A stretch of DNA of 64,000 bases from Bacillus timonensis (GCA_020171895.1 JAIVAN010000007.1:186001-250000), one strand, 5' to 3'. Numbered from the stretch's first letter, positions 9,449 to 21,135 are shown. Numbers and translations are program-made. Notes: generated from the letters alone by a model not told the origin.

Positions 9449-9535
9449 AATTTGTTTAAAAACTGTTATTAATATCCACTATTGAAGGTCGCCTAGTCAG
9501 AAATCACATAGATTTTTCACTTCATAAATCATAAA

Positions 9536-9574
9536 AAAGAAGCTGAGCTTATTAAACAATAAGTCAGCTTCTTT
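9536..9574 (-). terminator. Intrinsic terminator after yajC
   Basis: A long imperfect stem joins AAAGAAGCTGAGCTTATT to AATAAGTCAGCTTCTTT. On the minus strand a T-run follows, just past the yajC stop. Confidence 0.85.
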
Positions 9575-9594
9575 CGTTTTAGATAGTTTTTTAA

Positions 9595-9858
9595 TTAGTC
9601 ATTTTTCACTTCACGAATTGCTAGACGATCATATGTAAGTCTAGAACCATCACCAGCTTTTAAAACAACTGTACCTTCGTCAAGGCTATCTACAATCGCG
9701 TGTAAGCCACCAACAGTGATAACTTTATCACCTTTTTTAAGGTCTGCTTGCATTTGAGCTGTAGCTTTTTGACGCTTTTGTTGAGGTCTAATCAGCAAGA
9801 AATAAAAGATTGCAAACATTAATACTAAAGGACCTACTGTTCCTAATAAGTTTTCCAT
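9595..9858 (-). CDS. yajC: Preprotein translocase accessory subunit YajC
   Basis: An 87-residue protein with one N-terminal membrane helix, the family motif FYFLLIRPQQKRQKA and a small C-terminal domain (KKGDKVITVGGLHA). YajC associates with SecDF in the membrane; in Gram-positive bacteria its role is mild. ATG 9858 has AAAGGGG eight bases upstream; an in-frame GTG at 9867 overlaps that site and is less likely. It follows tgt by 32 bases, so it is probably the last gene of the ruvA-ruvB-queA-tgt-yajC operon. Confidence 0.95.
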   Translation of the reverse strand: MENLLGTVGPLVLMFAIFYFLLIRPQQKRQKATAQMQADLKKGDKVITVGGLHAIVDSLDEGTVVLKAGDGSRLTYDRLAIREVKND

Positions 9859-9890
9859 TTTTTTCACCCCTTTCCTTCGTCAGTCATCTA

Positions 9891-11057
<1,167 letters not shown>

Positions 11058-11060
11058 TTA

Positions 11061-12089
11061 TTAAATTATTAACATAGCATCGCCAAAACTGAAAAAACGA
11101 TAACGTTCTTTAACAGCTTCTTCATATGCGTGTAATACATTTTCTCTTCCAGCTAAGGCACTTACAAGCATGATAAGCGTGGACTTTGGCAAGTGGAAGT
11201 TAGTAAGTAATCCATCAACTGCCTTAAATTCGTATCCTGGGAAAATAAAAATATTTGTCCATCCACTTGATTCAGCAAACTTGCCTTGGTTTTCATTTGC
11301 AATTGTTTCAAGTGTTCTAGTCGAAGTTGTACCAACTGATACAATTCTTCCACCAGCTGCCTTTACTTCATTTAAAAGTTGTGCAGTTCCTGCAGTCATT
11401 TGATAAAACTCTGAATGCATTTCATGCTCATCTATATCCTCAACACTTACTGGTCGAAATGTTCCTAATCCTACATGCAACGTAATGAATGCGACGTGTA
11501 CGCCCTTTGCTTTAATTTCTTCTAATAAACTTTCAGTAAAATGTAATCCAGCAGTCGGTGCTGCAGCAGATCCACGTTCCCTAGCAAATACAGTTTGATA
11601 TCGGTCTTTATCATCCAATTGCTCTTTAATATAAGGAGGTAACGGCATTTCACCTAATGCATCTAAAACTTCATAAAAGATTCCTTCATACTGAAATGAC
11701 AGCAGCCTTCCCCCGTGATCACTAGAACCAACACAAGTAGCCTTTAACCTACCATCTCCGAATAACAGCACAGAATCTTCTTTTACTCGCTTTGCGGGCT
11801 TAATCAATGTTTCCCACGTATCATTCTCAACATGTTTTAATAGCAAGACTTCTATCTTTGCACCTGTATCTTCTTTCACTCCATAAAGACGAGCCGGTAA
11901 AACCCTTGTATCATTTAAAACAAGACAATCTCCTTCTTTTAGCACCGAAAGAATTGAACGGAAGTTAGTATGCTCAATGCCACCTGTTTCTTTATTTAAT
12001 ACCATTAGTCTAGAACCTTCTCTGTTCTCCAAAGGCGTTTGTGCAATAAGTTCTTCTGGTAAATAAAAATCAAATAATTCTACTTTCAT
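11061..12089 (-). CDS. queA: S-adenosylmethionine:tRNA ribosyltransferase-isomerase
   Basis: QueA transfers the ribose part of S-adenosylmethionine to preQ1 in tRNA and forms epoxyqueuosine. The 342-residue length is normal. Family segments are the N-terminal [22 protein letters not shown], the central [14 protein letters not shown] and the C-terminal [24 protein letters not shown] lies before the ATG at 12089. It precedes tgt by about 30 bases in the same operon. Confidence 0.97.
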   Translation of the reverse strand: MKVELFDFYLPEELIAQTPLENREGSRLMVLNKETGGIEHTNFRSILSVLKEGDCLVLNDTRVLPARLYGVKEDTGAKIEVLLLKHVENDTWETLIKPAKRVKEDSVLLFGDGRLKATCVGSSDHGGRLLSFQYEGIFYEVLDALGEMPLPPYIKEQLDDKDRYQTVFARERGSAAAPTAGLHFTESLLEEIKAKGVHVAFITLHVGLGTFRPVSVEDIDEHEMHSEFYQMTAGTAQLLNEVKAAGGRIVSVGTTSTRTLETIANENQGKFAESSGWTNIFIFPGYEFKAVDGLLTNFHLPKSTLIMLVSALAGRENVLHAYEEAVKERYRFFSFGDAMLII

Positions 12090-12118
12090 CTTTTCACCTA
12101 TTTCATTTTCTTCTTAAT

Positions 12119-12310
12119 TTATTTAAATTTGCCAAAAACAAAAAATACAATTGATAATATTACACTAATAATAACGGAAGTGACAATCGGAAAATAAAAA
12201 GTAGTATTTCCTTTTTTAACAACAATATCACCTGGTAGTTTTCCAATAAATTGAAACATCATTCCAACAATGACAAGGATAATACCTACAATCACTAACA
12301 TCTTCCCCAT
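12119..12310 (-). CDS. DUF2905 family small membrane protein
   Basis: A 63-residue protein with two hydrophobic segments separated by a loop with FIGKLPGDIVVKKGNTTFYFP, which is the DUF2905 signature. Function is unknown. AAAGGAG lies nine bases before the ATG at 12310. It is placed between ruvB and queA, as in many Bacillales, and is very likely cotranscribed. Confidence 0.85.
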   Translation of the reverse strand: MGKMLVIVGIILVIVGMMFQFIGKLPGDIVVKKGNTTFYFPIVTSVIISVILSIVFFVFGKFK

Positions 12311-12316
12311 AGTTTA

Positions 12317-13318
12317 TCACTCCTTTGGGACTTCCATATGAAAATGCTTGTACACAAGGTCTGTTACGATACGCCCTCTAGGAGTTCGTTGTAAAAAACC
12401 AATTTGTAAGAGATATGGCTCATATACATCTTCAATGGTATGAGACTCCTCTCCAATTGTTGCAGCAATTGTGTCCAAGCCAACAGGACCACCTTTAAAT
12501 TTTTGAATAATCCCCTTAAGTAATTTATGGTCAATATGATCTAATCCTAATCGGTCAACTTGAAGGAGTTCTAATGCATAATTTGCGTTTTCTACTGTGA
12601 TTTCCCCATTTCCTTTCACTTGAGCGAAATCTCGAACCCGCCTTAACAATCGATTCGCAATTCTCGGTGTTCCTCGAGATCTTGTTGCAATTTCCAAAGC
12701 AGCTTGATGCTCAATCTTAACTTCTAATATTTCGGCCGTTCTTTCTACGATACTTGTCAATTGCTCGGAAGTATAATACTCTAGCCGACTTAACACTCCA
12801 AACCGGTCACGTAATGGGGCTGACAATGATCCCGCTCTCGTTGTTGCACCAACAAGAGTAAAAGGAGGCAAATCTAATCGGACTGAACGAGCAGTCTCTC
12901 CTTTTCCAATGACAATATCTAAACAAAAATCTTCCATCGCAGGATAAAGAACTTCCTCGACTGATCGATGGAGGCGATGAATTTCATCTATAAATAGTAC
13001 ATCCCCAGGTTCTAATGCAGTTAATATAGCAGCTAAGTCTCCTGGTCTTTCGATAGCTGGTCCCGAAGTTGTGCGGATATTTACCCCCATTTCGTGAGCA
13101 ATAATAGTTGCTAACGTTGTTTTACCTAATCCAGGCGGTCCATATAAAAGTACGTGGTCCAATGTTTCTTGTCTAAATCTAGCAGCTTCAATAAAAATAG
13201 CTAAATTATTCTTCACCTTTTCTTGACCTATATATTGATGAAGCCTTTGAGGACGTAAAGATTGTTCTAGTGATGATTCTTCAACATCAGCTTCACTGGA
13301 AACGAGACGGTCTTCCAT
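12317..13318 (-). CDS. ruvB: Holliday junction branch migration helicase RuvB
   Basis: RuvB is the hexameric AAA+ motor that drives branch migration at Holliday junctions together with RuvA. The 333 residues contain Walker [10 protein letters not shown] (60-68), Walker [10 protein letters not shown], sensor segment [18 protein letters not shown] and the C-terminal winged-helix region ending [20 protein letters not shown] precedes the ATG at 13318. It lies 13 bases after ruvA. Confidence 0.98.
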   Translation of the reverse strand: MEDRLVSSEADVEESSLEQSLRPQRLHQYIGQEKVKNNLAIFIEAARFRQETLDHVLLYGPPGLGKTTLATIIAHEMGVNIRTTSGPAIERPGDLAAILTALEPGDVLFIDEIHRLHRSVEEVLYPAMEDFCLDIVIGKGETARSVRLDLPPFTLVGATTRAGSLSAPLRDRFGVLSRLEYYTSEQLTSIVERTAEILEVKIEHQAALEIATRSRGTPRIANRLLRRVRDFAQVKGNGEITVENANYALELLQVDRLGLDHIDHKLLKGIIQKFKGGPVGLDTIAATIGEESHTIEDVYEPYLLQIGFLQRTPRGRIVTDLVYKHFHMEVPKE

Positions 13319-13331
13319 GCTTCCACCTCCT

Positions 13332-13949
13332 CTATTTAAGAAGTTTTTGTAACGCCTTTTTTATGTACTGATCTGTCGTTAATGATTCATCAATTAATTC
13401 TGGTACAATTTTTTTAATCTCTCGCTCTGCGTAACCTAAAACTTTTAATGCCTCGAGGGCTTCGTCTAATGCTTCAGAAAGCGGCTGATTACTACTTTTG
13501 TTAAATGCTTCTGGATTAGAAAATAAATCCAGATTTAAATTAGGCACCAAATCATGAAGTTTTCCTTTTAAATCTAAGATCATCTGTCTTGCTGTTTTCT
13601 TCCCTACACCAGGAAATTTCGTTAAAAACTTTTCATCTTCATCTTCAATTGCTCGTACAACCTGTTCTGGTTGTCCAGAAGCAAGAATAGCTAATCCGCC
13701 CTTAGGACCGATGCCTGTTACATTCAATAACTTTACAAACAATGCTCTTTCTTCACGTTTTTGAAAGCCATAAAGTGCAAGAGTATCTTCTCTTACATAT
13801 TGATATGTATATATAGTTACTTGTTTTTCGTGATTTTTCTGAAATACAAATGGATTAGGTGTCAAAATTTGATAGCCAACTCCATTGTTATCCACAACAA
13901 TATATTCTGGATTTATATAATCGACATAACCTTTAATAAATTCAATCAA
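13332..13949 (-). CDS. ruvA: Holliday junction branch migration protein RuvA
   Basis: RuvA binds the four-way junction as a tetramer and loads RuvB. The 205 residues have the N-terminal OB fold ([22 protein letters not shown]), helix-hairpin-helix motifs ([16 protein letters not shown] and [20 protein letters not shown]) and the C-terminal RuvB-binding helices. The start is TTG at 13949 after GGGGAG. It begins the ruvA-ruvB-queA-tgt operon, downstream of the bofC terminator. Confidence 0.97.
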   Translation of the reverse strand: MIEFIKGYVDYINPEYIVVDNNGVGYQILTPNPFVFQKNHEKQVTIYTYQYVREDTLALYGFQKREERALFVKLLNVTGIGPKGGLAILASGQPEQVVRAIEDEDEKFLTKFPGVGKKTARQMILDLKGKLHDLVPNLNLDLFSNPEAFNKSSNQPLSEALDEALEALKVLGYAEREIKKIVPELIDESLTTDQYIKKALQKLLK

Positions 13950-14067
13950 CCTTTTTCTCTCCCCTTATTCACTGTATCTCATTTTATCACAATCAATTCT
14001 TTAAAATGAAGAAAAAAAGGACATTATAAAGATTTTCGACAATCTCTTGAAAAGAGACACAAGGAAA

Positions 14068-14092
14068 AAGGCTAGTTTTAAAAACTAGCCTT
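14068..14092 (-). terminator. Intrinsic terminator after bofC
   Basis: AAGGCTAGTTTT and AAAACTAGCCTT form a nearly perfect stem. On the minus strand CCTTTTTCC follows, just after the bofC stop at 14104. Confidence 0.85.
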
Positions 14093-14103
14093 ACTTTCTA
14101 CAT

Positions 14104-14655
14104 TCATGGAGAAGATGAATAGCTTTTAAACGTTTCAATGACCTTTACATATTCTTCCTTTGATCCAATCTTTATTCCCTTCTTCAGTTCCTTATGATAA
14201 TGACTTTCAAGCTTTTTCACATCAATTTGGAAAAATGATTGAATAACCTTTGTCGATTTATCTGGCTTACCTTCAAATATGGTAAGAACACCTTCTTCTG
14301 AAATACCAAAGTAGCCATTTGATTTTAATAATGGGGAGATATCGTCGATATGTTTCTTAAATACAATTTGTTCCTCATCTTGATGAACAAGCTCCCAAGT
14401 TGCATAAGAAGCCCAAAAATCTTCCATGGACCAGATCGTTTCTTCGTATATTTCTTCACTCACTTCTCCATCCAAATAAATCCTTTCTAGAATGATACTA
14501 AGCGTTAGTGGGCCATTCACTTCATAAACATCTGTTTTTTCTTTCGTTTCTTTTGCTTCGGAAATATGATGACTAGATTCTATTTCGTTAGATGAAAAGC
14601 TTGTGATTAAAGTTACTAGGAATGTTAACATTAAAATATGAATGATTTTATTCAT
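14104..14655 (-). CDS. bofC: Intercompartmental signalling factor BofC
   Basis: BofC is a secreted forespore protein that restrains the SpoIVB protease and so sets the timing of pro-sigma-K processing. A signal peptide occupies about residues 1-23. The mature part contains PLTLSIILERIYLDGEVSEE, the repeated domain start, then SPLLKSNGYFGISEEGVLTIF and SFFQIDVKKLESH, all close to B. subtilis BofC in memory. ATG 14655 follows GAGGTGAGG; the frame upstream of it is not family-like. Its position before ruvA agrees with B. subtilis. It would act on the SpoIVFA/FB complex encoded at 30.9-32.5 kb. Confidence 0.93.
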   Translation of the reverse strand: MNKIIHILMLTFLVTLITSFSSNEIESSHHISEAKETKEKTDVYEVNGPLTLSIILERIYLDGEVSEEIYEETIWSMEDFWASYATWELVHQDEEQIVFKKHIDDISPLLKSNGYFGISEEGVLTIFEGKPDKSTKVIQSFFQIDVKKLESHYHKELKKGIKIGSKEEYVKVIETFKSYSSSP

Positions 14656-14882
14656 AATCCTCACCTCAACAGGTACGAATTTTTCTATAGTTACTTTGTT
14701 AAATAAGTATTTTTCACTACTTTGATTTTCAATAATAGTGTTAACCAAAATTAGAATAGTTATCCATTTAACATACAATCTTTAACATTAAAGTACTTGG
14801 ATAAGATTGTTTTTAAATAGTTTATTCTCTATTAGGGCTTATTTTCTTTCTATTTCACAAATAATGGAGAGCATAATTAAAA

Positions 14883-14912
14883 AAGGAGTAGACAAATTTG
14901 TCTACTCCCTTT
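14883..14912 (-). terminator. Intrinsic terminator after the YhcN-type lipoprotein gene
   Basis: AAGGAGTAGACAAA and TTTGTCTACTCC form a perfect palindromic stem; a short T-rich tail follows on the minus strand. Confidence 0.8.
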
Positions 14913-14921
14913 CCTTATGGG

Positions 14922-15719
14922 TTATTGATTGTTTCTAAAAGCATTTCCTATATTTTCAAACAAGTCATCAAAATCAGCATCAATTGTTTCACGTGTACCG
15001 CCATTTCTCATTTCATTGTCGAGATTTCGCACTCTAGAAAACGTTCCTTCGTCTGTTACAACATTGATATCTTTTCCTCGGACAAGAGGTCTTACTGCAT
15101 CTTCTACTCTTTCGGTTACATCTGTGTCGTTTTTATCATTTGTATCAATGGCAATCACTACACTGTCACCCATAATGACTGCACGTACGTCATCAACATT
15201 ATTAATATTTGCGACTTTTGCAGTAATTTGTTCTGCAAGTTCTCCATTGAAGTTACGATAATAGGCTGAAGATCTTGCTCTACCAAAATTGTTATTATCA
15301 ATATGACCATGATAATTCGCATCACCACGGCTAAATCGATTATCTTTAATAAAGAAATTTTTGTCTCTATTGCCATATGGAACAGTTGGATTTACCTCTG
15401 TATCCTTTACCCCATTCCCTAGTGCTCGATATCTTTGACCATCACTTGTACCACGATAATTTCTTCCATAGTTTGTACCATTATTATCTTGGCCAATGTT
15501 TCGGTCCATTATCTCAGTTAATGGGCCATCATTATCATCCATAATATATGCATTACCATTTTTGTCGTTGTGGTCTACGTTTTCATTAGAGTAATAACCA
15601 ATGGGACGTGCATTATCATTGTATCTCGTATCCAGTGCACCTTGGTCTGTATTACAACCAACTAAACTTAAACCACTTAAAATCAACACTGCTGAAAAAG
15701 TAACGGCTTTATTCCTCAA
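14922..15719 (-). CDS. YhcN/YlaJ family sporulation lipoprotein
   Basis: A 265-residue lipoprotein. The signal peptide ends in the lipobox LVGC, with the lipidated cysteine at residue 22. The middle part (about 25-145) is rich in Asn, Asp, Tyr and Gly and looks disordered. The last 100 residues carry the YhcN/YlaJ domain (VANINNVDDVRAVIMGDSVVIAIDT), found in spore membrane lipoproteins that contribute to germination and outgrowth. The start is TTG at 15719 with a GGGGGG run upstream. A small inverted repeat (GAGCATT/AATGCTC, 15746-15766) lies in its leader. Between safA and bofC, it probably belongs to the sporulation programme. Confidence 0.85.
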   Translation of the reverse strand: MRNKAVTFSAVLILSGLSLVGCNTDQGALDTRYNDNARPIGYYSNENVDHNDKNGNAYIMDDNDGPLTEIMDRNIGQDNNGTNYGRNYRGTSDGQRYRALGNGVKDTEVNPTVPYGNRDKNFFIKDNRFSRGDANYHGHIDNNNFGRARSSAYYRNFNGELAEQITAKVANINNVDDVRAVIMGDSVVIAIDTNDKNDTDVTERVEDAVRPLVRGKDINVVTDEGTFSRVRNLDNEMRNGGTRETIDADFDDLFENIGNAFRNNQ

Positions 15720-15846
15720 TGGAAATTCCCCCCTTATTTATAAGGAGCATTTAAATACAATGCTCACTTATAGGGTGGCTTTTGTTAGTTGATTTATATC
15801 TGTTATTTAAAGGTATTATCTGATTGAAGAAGATTTATATTAAAAA

Positions 15847-15872
15847 AGGACGATGATTTTCATCATCGTCCT
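15847..15872 (-). terminator. Intrinsic terminator after safA
   Basis: AGGACGATGAT and its complement form an 11-bp stem with a T-run on the minus strand. Confidence 0.88.
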
Positions 15873-15882
15873 AAAAAAACAT

Positions 15883-17436
15883 TTAATCTTCATCATCGTC
15901 GTCAAAATCTGGCATTGTGAACATTGGATTAAAAGGCATTTGCTGTTGTCCACCCGAGTTCGGATAACCACCCATCATAGGAAACCCTGGCTGTGGCTGG
16001 TGCGCTCCATATCCTTGCTGAGGAAAACCACCATATTGTCCTTGAGGTGGCATCCCGTGAAATGGTTGCTGTTGATAACCTCCTGGCGGCATTCCTTGAT
16101 ACGGCTGCTGTGGATAGCCACCTTGTTGCATTCCATGGTATGGATGCTGTGGATAGCCTTGTTGCATACCTGGGTATGGATGCTGTGGATAGGCTCCAAA
16201 TGGTCCAGGGCTCATCGGCATACCAAATGGTTGCCCAGCCATAGGTGTTCCCTCTTCACATCCACAATCCTCACCGCTATTAGGCTTTGAAGGTGCTTGA
16301 CTTGGTAAGCCATAGCCTGTTGGTGGCATTTGACCATAAGGTGCCATTGGTTGTGGCATCAATGGCATACCATAAGGCGCTTGTTGCATCGGTCCTATAT
16401 CTGGCATTTCATCGTCATCATCATCTACTGCTGGACTAGCCCCTTGCTGTGGTGCATACGGTGGGAAAGCTCCTCCAGCAGGGAAACCACCTTGGTTAAA
16501 AGGTGCTGCATATGGATTCATTCCATATCCTGGCATCGGTTGACCAAACGGCATTTGCTGAGGATATCCTTGAGGCATCATCGGTTGAGCCATTTGTGGG
16601 TAGCCTTGTGATGGAAACCCATCCATATCATCATCGTCGTCCATCATTTCTGGGCTTATTGCTTGAGGATAACCTTGTGGCTGCATAGCAGCAGGATAAC
16701 CTCCTTGTGGATATGGTGGCGTCGGAAATCCACCTGGTCCACCTACACACCAACCATAACCTGGCATAACAGGTGTAACAGGAACACAATATGGATCCAT
16801 TTGTTGTTGTGTTGGCATTTCGTCTTCAACTGGTGAAACAACTTCTGGTTCTTCCTCTTCCATCACACCTGGTAACACATTTGATGGGGCTTGAGGAATA
16901 TTAGGCAGATTTGGCATATTTGGTAGATTGTTTGGCATTTGCGGCATATTATTCGGCATTTGTGGTATGTTTGGTACATTGTAGTTATTTTCCAGCGGCT
17001 GTTTCATCTGTGGCATTTTTGGTTCAAATGGAGCTATCTTCTCTTCTTTTGATGGAGCTACTTTTTCTTTCATTGGAGCTGCCTTTTCTTTCATTGGAGC
17101 TACTTTTTCTTTCGCTTTTTCTTCTTCACCCTTAACAACTGGTGTCGGTTTAGGTGCTAGGTCCTTAAAAGGATGTTCAACCTTTTGCATCTCCTTTTTA
17201 GGTGCCATATTAATTTTTGCTTCTTTCTTCACATATTCCTTTGACTGTCCTGCTTGCACCTGTGATTCTTTCTTTACAGGTACGCTTCCTGAAGGCACTT
17301 TAATTTTCATTCCTGGCATAATCATATCAGGATTGCTTAACTGTGAATTCATTTGTTTCAGTTCTTCAAAATTCACTCCATATTTCTTAGCTATCTTCCA
17401 AAGAGTATCTCCTTTTTGCACAATATGGATTTTCAA
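15883..17436 (-). CDS. safA: Spore coat morphogenetic protein SafA
   Basis: SafA directs assembly of the inner spore coat and anchors it near the cortex, with SpoVID as partner. A LysM domain fills residues 2-48 (HIVQKGDTLWKIAKKYGV...MIMPGMKIKVP). A Lys/Glu/Pro-rich linker follows, with the near-repeats EKVAPMKEKAAPMKEKVAP, then a long low-complexity part with PQMPNN and GYPQ/PYPGMQQ units. Three acidic blocks (DDDDDMD, DDDDDEM and the terminal DFDDDDED) and a CGC motif near residue 390 stand out. At 517 residues it is longer than the 387 of B. subtilis. ATG 17436 is preceded by GGAGGGGAAG. nadA lies upstream, as in B. subtilis. Confidence 0.93.
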   Translation of the reverse strand: MKIHIVQKGDTLWKIAKKYGVNFEELKQMNSQLSNPDMIMPGMKIKVPSGSVPVKKESQVQAGQSKEYVKKEAKINMAPKKEMQKVEHPFKDLAPKPTPVVKGEEEKAKEKVAPMKEKAAPMKEKVAPSKEEKIAPFEPKMPQMKQPLENNYNVPNIPQMPNNMPQMPNNLPNMPNLPNIPQAPSNVLPGVMEEEEPEVVSPVEDEMPTQQQMDPYCVPVTPVMPGYGWCVGGPGGFPTPPYPQGGYPAAMQPQGYPQAISPEMMDDDDDMDGFPSQGYPQMAQPMMPQGYPQQMPFGQPMPGYGMNPYAAPFNQGGFPAGGAFPPYAPQQGASPAVDDDDDEMPDIGPMQQAPYGMPLMPQPMAPYGQMPPTGYGLPSQAPSKPNSGEDCGCEEGTPMAGQPFGMPMSPGPFGAYPQHPYPGMQQGYPQHPYHGMQQGGYPQQPYQGMPPGGYQQQPFHGMPPQGQYGGFPQQGYGAHQPQPGFPMMGGYPNSGGQQQMPFNPMFTMPDFDDDDED

Positions 17437-17567
17437 TTACTTCCCCTCCTGTACATACGTCTTTACATTCTATGTGTTTTTAGGCGAATTGCCACTATAT
17501 ACTTCAAAACAACTTATGCAAAAACTTGAACAATTATGATTAAAGCACAAAAAAGGTGTACAAAATA

Positions 17568-17595
17568 AAATAACAGCATGAATATGCTGTTATTT
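17568..17595 (-). terminator. Intrinsic terminator after nadA
   Basis: AAATAACAGCAT and ATGCTGTTATTT form a 12-bp stem with a 4-nt loop and a T-rich tail on the minus strand. It ends the nadB-nadC-nadA operon. Confidence 0.85.
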
Positions 17596-17600
17596 GAAAG

Positions 17601-18707
17601 TTATGCCCTAATCAGCATCCTATCTAGCGCTAACTTGGCATCTCTTGCAGTTTTATCATCTACTTTAATTTGATTTATGGTTTCACCACTTATTATTGAT
17701 TCGAGCGACCAAAGAAGATGTGGAAGATCAATACGATTCATTGTTAAGCACGGACACATTGAAGGGTTTAGTGAGACAATCTCTTTATCTGGATTTTGTT
17801 TAATCAACCTTTTTACCAAATTCATCTCAGTTCCAATCGCCCACTTAGACCCTGGAGAAGCATTATTTATCGTTTCTATAATATATTTGGTTGATCCTGA
17901 ATAATCTGAAGCTTCTACAACTTCTCTACTGCATTCAGGATGTACAATAATCTTCATGAATGGATCCGATCTTCTTATATCACTTACATTTTTTATTGTG
18001 AAGTTTTCATGTACAGAACAATGGCCTTTCCATAAGATAACCTTTATTTTATCAATTTCTCCTTCATATTCAAAGGAGTCTGTGTGCGGATTCCAAACCG
18101 CCATCTGATCAAGTGGTATTCCCAAATCATATGCCGTATTTCTACCTAAGTGTTGATCAGGTAAAAATAAAATTCTCTCTTTTTGTGTAAAAGCCCATTC
18201 TAACATTTCTTTTGCGTTTGAAGATGTAACTGTCGCACCTCCATGTTTCCCAACAAATGCTTTTATAGCTGCAGTAGAATTTACATATGTCAAAGGAATA
18301 ATCGTATTTCCTAATGCATTTTGCATACTTTTCCACGCACGTTCAGTTTGGTCGATATCGGCCATATCTGCCATTGAACATCCAGCTCTCAAGTCAGGTA
18401 AGATTACCTTTTGATTTTTTCCTGTTAGAATATCTGCTGTTTCAGCCATAAAGTGAACACCACAAAAAACAATAAACTCTGCTTTTGAGTTTTGTGCAGA
18501 CACTTGAGCTAATTGAAGTGAATCACCTGTTGTATCTGCAAATTGGATGACCTCATCCTTTTGATAATGGTGACCTGGAATAAACACCTTCGTTCCGAGT
18601 ATCTTCTTAATTTCAAGCACTCTTTGTTCCATCTCTTCGATGCTCAAACTTTTATAAGTTTCAGGAATCATTTTTTGCTCTTTTTTCATTATCTCTAAAA
18701 CATTCAT
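17601..18707 (-). CDS. nadA: Quinolinate synthase A
   Basis: NadA condenses iminoaspartate with dihydroxyacetone phosphate to give quinolinate, the second step of NAD synthesis. It carries a [4Fe-4S] cluster; candidate ligands lie in [18 protein letters not shown] and SMCPCLTMN. With ATG 18707 the protein has 368 residues, the B. subtilis length. That ATG follows GGGGGAG and overlaps the nadC stop in an ATGA, showing translational coupling. The region before it in the same frame belongs to the end of nadC. Confidence 0.96.
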   Translation of the reverse strand: MNVLEIMKKEQKMIPETYKSLSIEEMEQRVLEIKKILGTKVFIPGHHYQKDEVIQFADTTGDSLQLAQVSAQNSKAEFIVFCGVHFMAETADILTGKNQKVILPDLRAGCSMADMADIDQTERAWKSMQNALGNTIIPLTYVNSTAAIKAFVGKHGGATVTSSNAKEMLEWAFTQKERILFLPDQHLGRNTAYDLGIPLDQMAVWNPHTDSFEYEGEIDKIKVILWKGHCSVHENFTIKNVSDIRRSDPFMKIIVHPECSREVVEASDYSGSTKYIIETINNASPGSKWAIGTEMNLVKRLIKQNPDKEIVSLNPSMCPCLTMNRIDLPHLLWSLESIISGETINQIKVDDKTARDAKLALDRMLIRA

Positions 18708-19552
18708 TGTAACTCCCCCTTTTCTCCTACACAAAAACTTATATCTAAGGCGTTCACAGAATGAGTAAGCATACCAAGCGAAATATAATCGACTCCAGTT
18801 TTACCGTACTCTTTAATATTATCAAGACTAATTCCACCAGATGCTTCAGTCAGTATGGAACTAGGGACAAGCTTCATGAACTCTACAATTTCTTCTGGTG
18901 ATCGATTATCGAACATAATGACATCAACGCCTGCTTCCACTGCTTCTAACACCTGTTCTCTCGATTCTGTTTCTACCTCAATCTTTACCATATGACCAAC
19001 TCTATGTTTAACTAATGCAACTGCCTTTGAAATGGAACCACAAAAAGCAATGTGATTGTCCTTTATCATTACTCCATCATATAATCCATTTCGATGATTA
19101 AAGCCCCCTCCACATATTACTGCGTATTTCTCAAGCATTCGAAGTCCTGGTGTTGTCTTCCTAGTGTCACATATTTTTGTTCGATCGCTGTTAACTGCCT
19201 TAACAGCCTTTCTAGTACTTGTGGCAATCCCGCTCATTCTTTGCACTAAATTTAAGATGACTCTCTCACCTGTTAGTAGTGCTGCCATCGGTCCATGTAC
19301 TGTTGCAATTCTTTCACCTTTATTTACCATAGCACCATCTTTTGAATGTAAGGTGACTTGAATGGATGGTTCTATCAGCTTATAGCCTTCTTCAATAATG
19401 GATACCCCAGCTAATATTCCACTTTCTTTCACAATAAAAACGCCTTCTCCTTGTAACTGATTAGGGAAGATAGAATCGCTTGTTAAGTCTTTATCTCCAA
19501 TATCTTCTATAAAAAACTGCTGTAGAAGATGGTTTAGCTTCAGCTTATTCAT
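18704..19552 (-). CDS. nadC: Nicotinate-nucleotide pyrophosphorylase (quinolinate phosphoribosyltransferase)
   Basis: NadC converts quinolinate and PRPP to nicotinate mononucleotide with loss of CO2. The 282 residues show the family segments [36 protein letters not shown] and the C-terminal [11 protein letters not shown] and [13 protein letters not shown]. It overlaps nadB at its start and nadA at its end by four bases each (ATGA), so the three genes form a tight operon. Confidence 0.97.
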   Translation of the reverse strand: MNKLKLNHLLQQFFIEDIGDKDLTSDSIFPNQLQGEGVFIVKESGILAGVSIIEEGYKLIEPSIQVTLHSKDGAMVNKGERIATVHGPMAALLTGERVILNLVQRMSGIATSTRKAVKAVNSDRTKICDTRKTTPGLRMLEKYAVICGGGFNHRNGLYDGVMIKDNHIAFCGSISKAVALVKHRVGHMVKIEVETESREQVLEAVEAGVDVIMFDNRSPEEIVEFMKLVPSSILTEASGGISLDNIKEYGKTGVDYISLGMLTHSVNALDISFCVGEKGELQ

Positions 19553-21135
19553 TTTATTTTCACTCCTACAAATTCATGCTCTATACGGTTGAAGTTGTCT
19601 CGTGCTTTGCTCCTTACAATTTGTTTTTTTAACCATTTTTCATTATCGCAATGAGGATAGTCACTCCTAAAATGCCCTCCTCTGCTTTCTGTTCTAGCAA
19701 GAGCTGAAGTAACAATTAACCAGGAAACGGTTAGCATGTTAATGATTTCAATTTGGTTTCTATGATAATCTGCTATATGATTCAACTGACACTTTTTCAA
19801 AAAGCTTCCTAACCAATCTCTTACTTGCTTTAACCCTTTTTTTTCACGAATTAATCCAGCATTTTTCATCATTTGAGAAGTTATTTCTTCTTTAGTCGGT
19901 AAAAAAGTTAGTGGTTCATTCCGACTGTTACTCATATTTTTTAATAACTCTGGTATATGTATGTGAGATAGTGGTAGCGAAAGGATATGTAATGCAAGTT
20001 TGTTTGCAAAAACAATGCTCTCTAATAATGAGTTACTTGCAAGTCTGTTAGCTCCATGGACACCTGAACAAGCAACTTCTCCTACAGCGAATAAATTCAC
20101 AACGGAGGTTTGACCATTTAAATCTATTTTTACTCCACCCATCAAAAAGTGTGCTCCTGGTGACACGGGAATAAATCCATCTTCAATCTTCACTCCATTC
20201 TCTTCACAAAGCATAGAGATCGAAGGAAATCTTTCTTTAAAATGGAGTATTTTTGAGATATTTAAAAAGACATCATTGCCCTTTTTGACTTCTCTGTCGA
20301 TTGCTCTTGCTACAATGTCTCTTGGAGCGAGATCCTTTAAATCATGAACTCCTACCATAATTCTACGTCCTTCACTTGTAACTAGATAAGCTCCCTCACC
20401 ACGAACAGCTTCAGAAATAAGAACTCTACTTCCGTCTTTCGTATTCAGCATAGTTGGATGGAACTGTATAAATTCTAAATCTACGAGTTCAGCACCTGCT
20501 CTATATGCCAACGCAATCCCATCTCCTGTTACAGTTAGATCATTAGACGTAGTTTCATAAATGCCTCCGCATCCTCCAGTTGCTAAAACAACTTGTGAAG
20601 CATAATAGACTTTCCGATGGTCTTCAAGTGTACTAGTCATAACTCCAAAACAAACATTATTTTTTATGAGTAACTCAATGGCCATTTCACCTTCAATGAT
20701 TTGAACTTTTCCAGCTAGTCGTTTTAACAAGAATGAAACCATTTCTCTTCCTGTCGAATCTCCCCCAGCATGAAGAATTCTGCGCGTTCCATGAGCCCCC
20801 TCCATACCAAGACAAATTGTTCCATTTCTATCGGTATCAAATTTCATTCCAGTAGCAATTAAGTTTTTAACAGCACTTGGACCCGAGCGAACTAATTCTT
20901 TTACTGCCTTCTCTGAATTATGCTCACATCCAGCTATCATTGTGTCCCTTAAATGCAACCTCCAATGATCATTTTTACCAATAGCTGCGGCAACTCCTCC
21001 TTGAGCTAGCATTGAATTACTGTTTGTTTTTTCTAACTTTGTGATAATTATCACATTTTTAGTCTCACTTAATCTCTCGGCAGTAATTAATGCAGAAAGA
21101 CCACTCCCTATAATGACTACATCTGCATTAGGCAT
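19549..21135 (-). CDS. nadB: L-aspartate oxidase
   Basis: NadB oxidises L-aspartate to iminoaspartate, the substrate of NadA, with FAD. The N-terminus has the dinucleotide-binding motif VVIIGSGLSALITAERL, then SMLAQGGVAAAIG and the covalent-type succinate dehydrogenase family segments HGANRLASNSLLE near residue 340. The ATG at 21135 has TAGGAG eight bases upstream and gives 528 residues, close to B. subtilis. The frame runs further upstream without homology. It begins the nadBCA operon, divergent from nifS. Confidence 0.96.
   Translation of the reverse strand: MPNADVVIIGSGLSALITAERLSETKNVIIITKLEKTNSNSMLAQGGVAAAIGKNDHWRLHLRDTMIAGCEHNSEKAVKELVRSGPSAVKNLIATGMKFDTDRNGTICLGMEGAHGTRRILHAGGDSTGREMVSFLLKRLAGKVQIIEGEMAIELLIKNNVCFGVMTSTLEDHRKVYYASQVVLATGGCGGIYETTSNDLTVTGDGIALAYRAGAELVDLEFIQFHPTMLNTKDGSRVLISEAVRGEGAYLVTSEGRRIMVGVHDLKDLAPRDIVARAIDREVKKGNDVFLNISKILHFKERFPSISMLCEENGVKIEDGFIPVSPGAHFLMGGVKIDLNGQTSVVNLFAVGEVACSGVHGANRLASNSLLESIVFANKLALHILSLPLSHIHIPELLKNMSNSRNEPLTFLPTKEEITSQMMKNAGLIREKKGLKQVRDWLGSFLKKCQLNHIADYHRNQIEIINMLTVSWLIVTSALARTESRGGHFRSDYPHCDNEKWLKKQIVRSKARDNFNRIEHEFVGVKIK

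Noticed and set aside
15853-16611. Long plus-strand open frames rich in Trp, His and Leu
   Set aside because: They are antisense shadows of the low-complexity part of safA.
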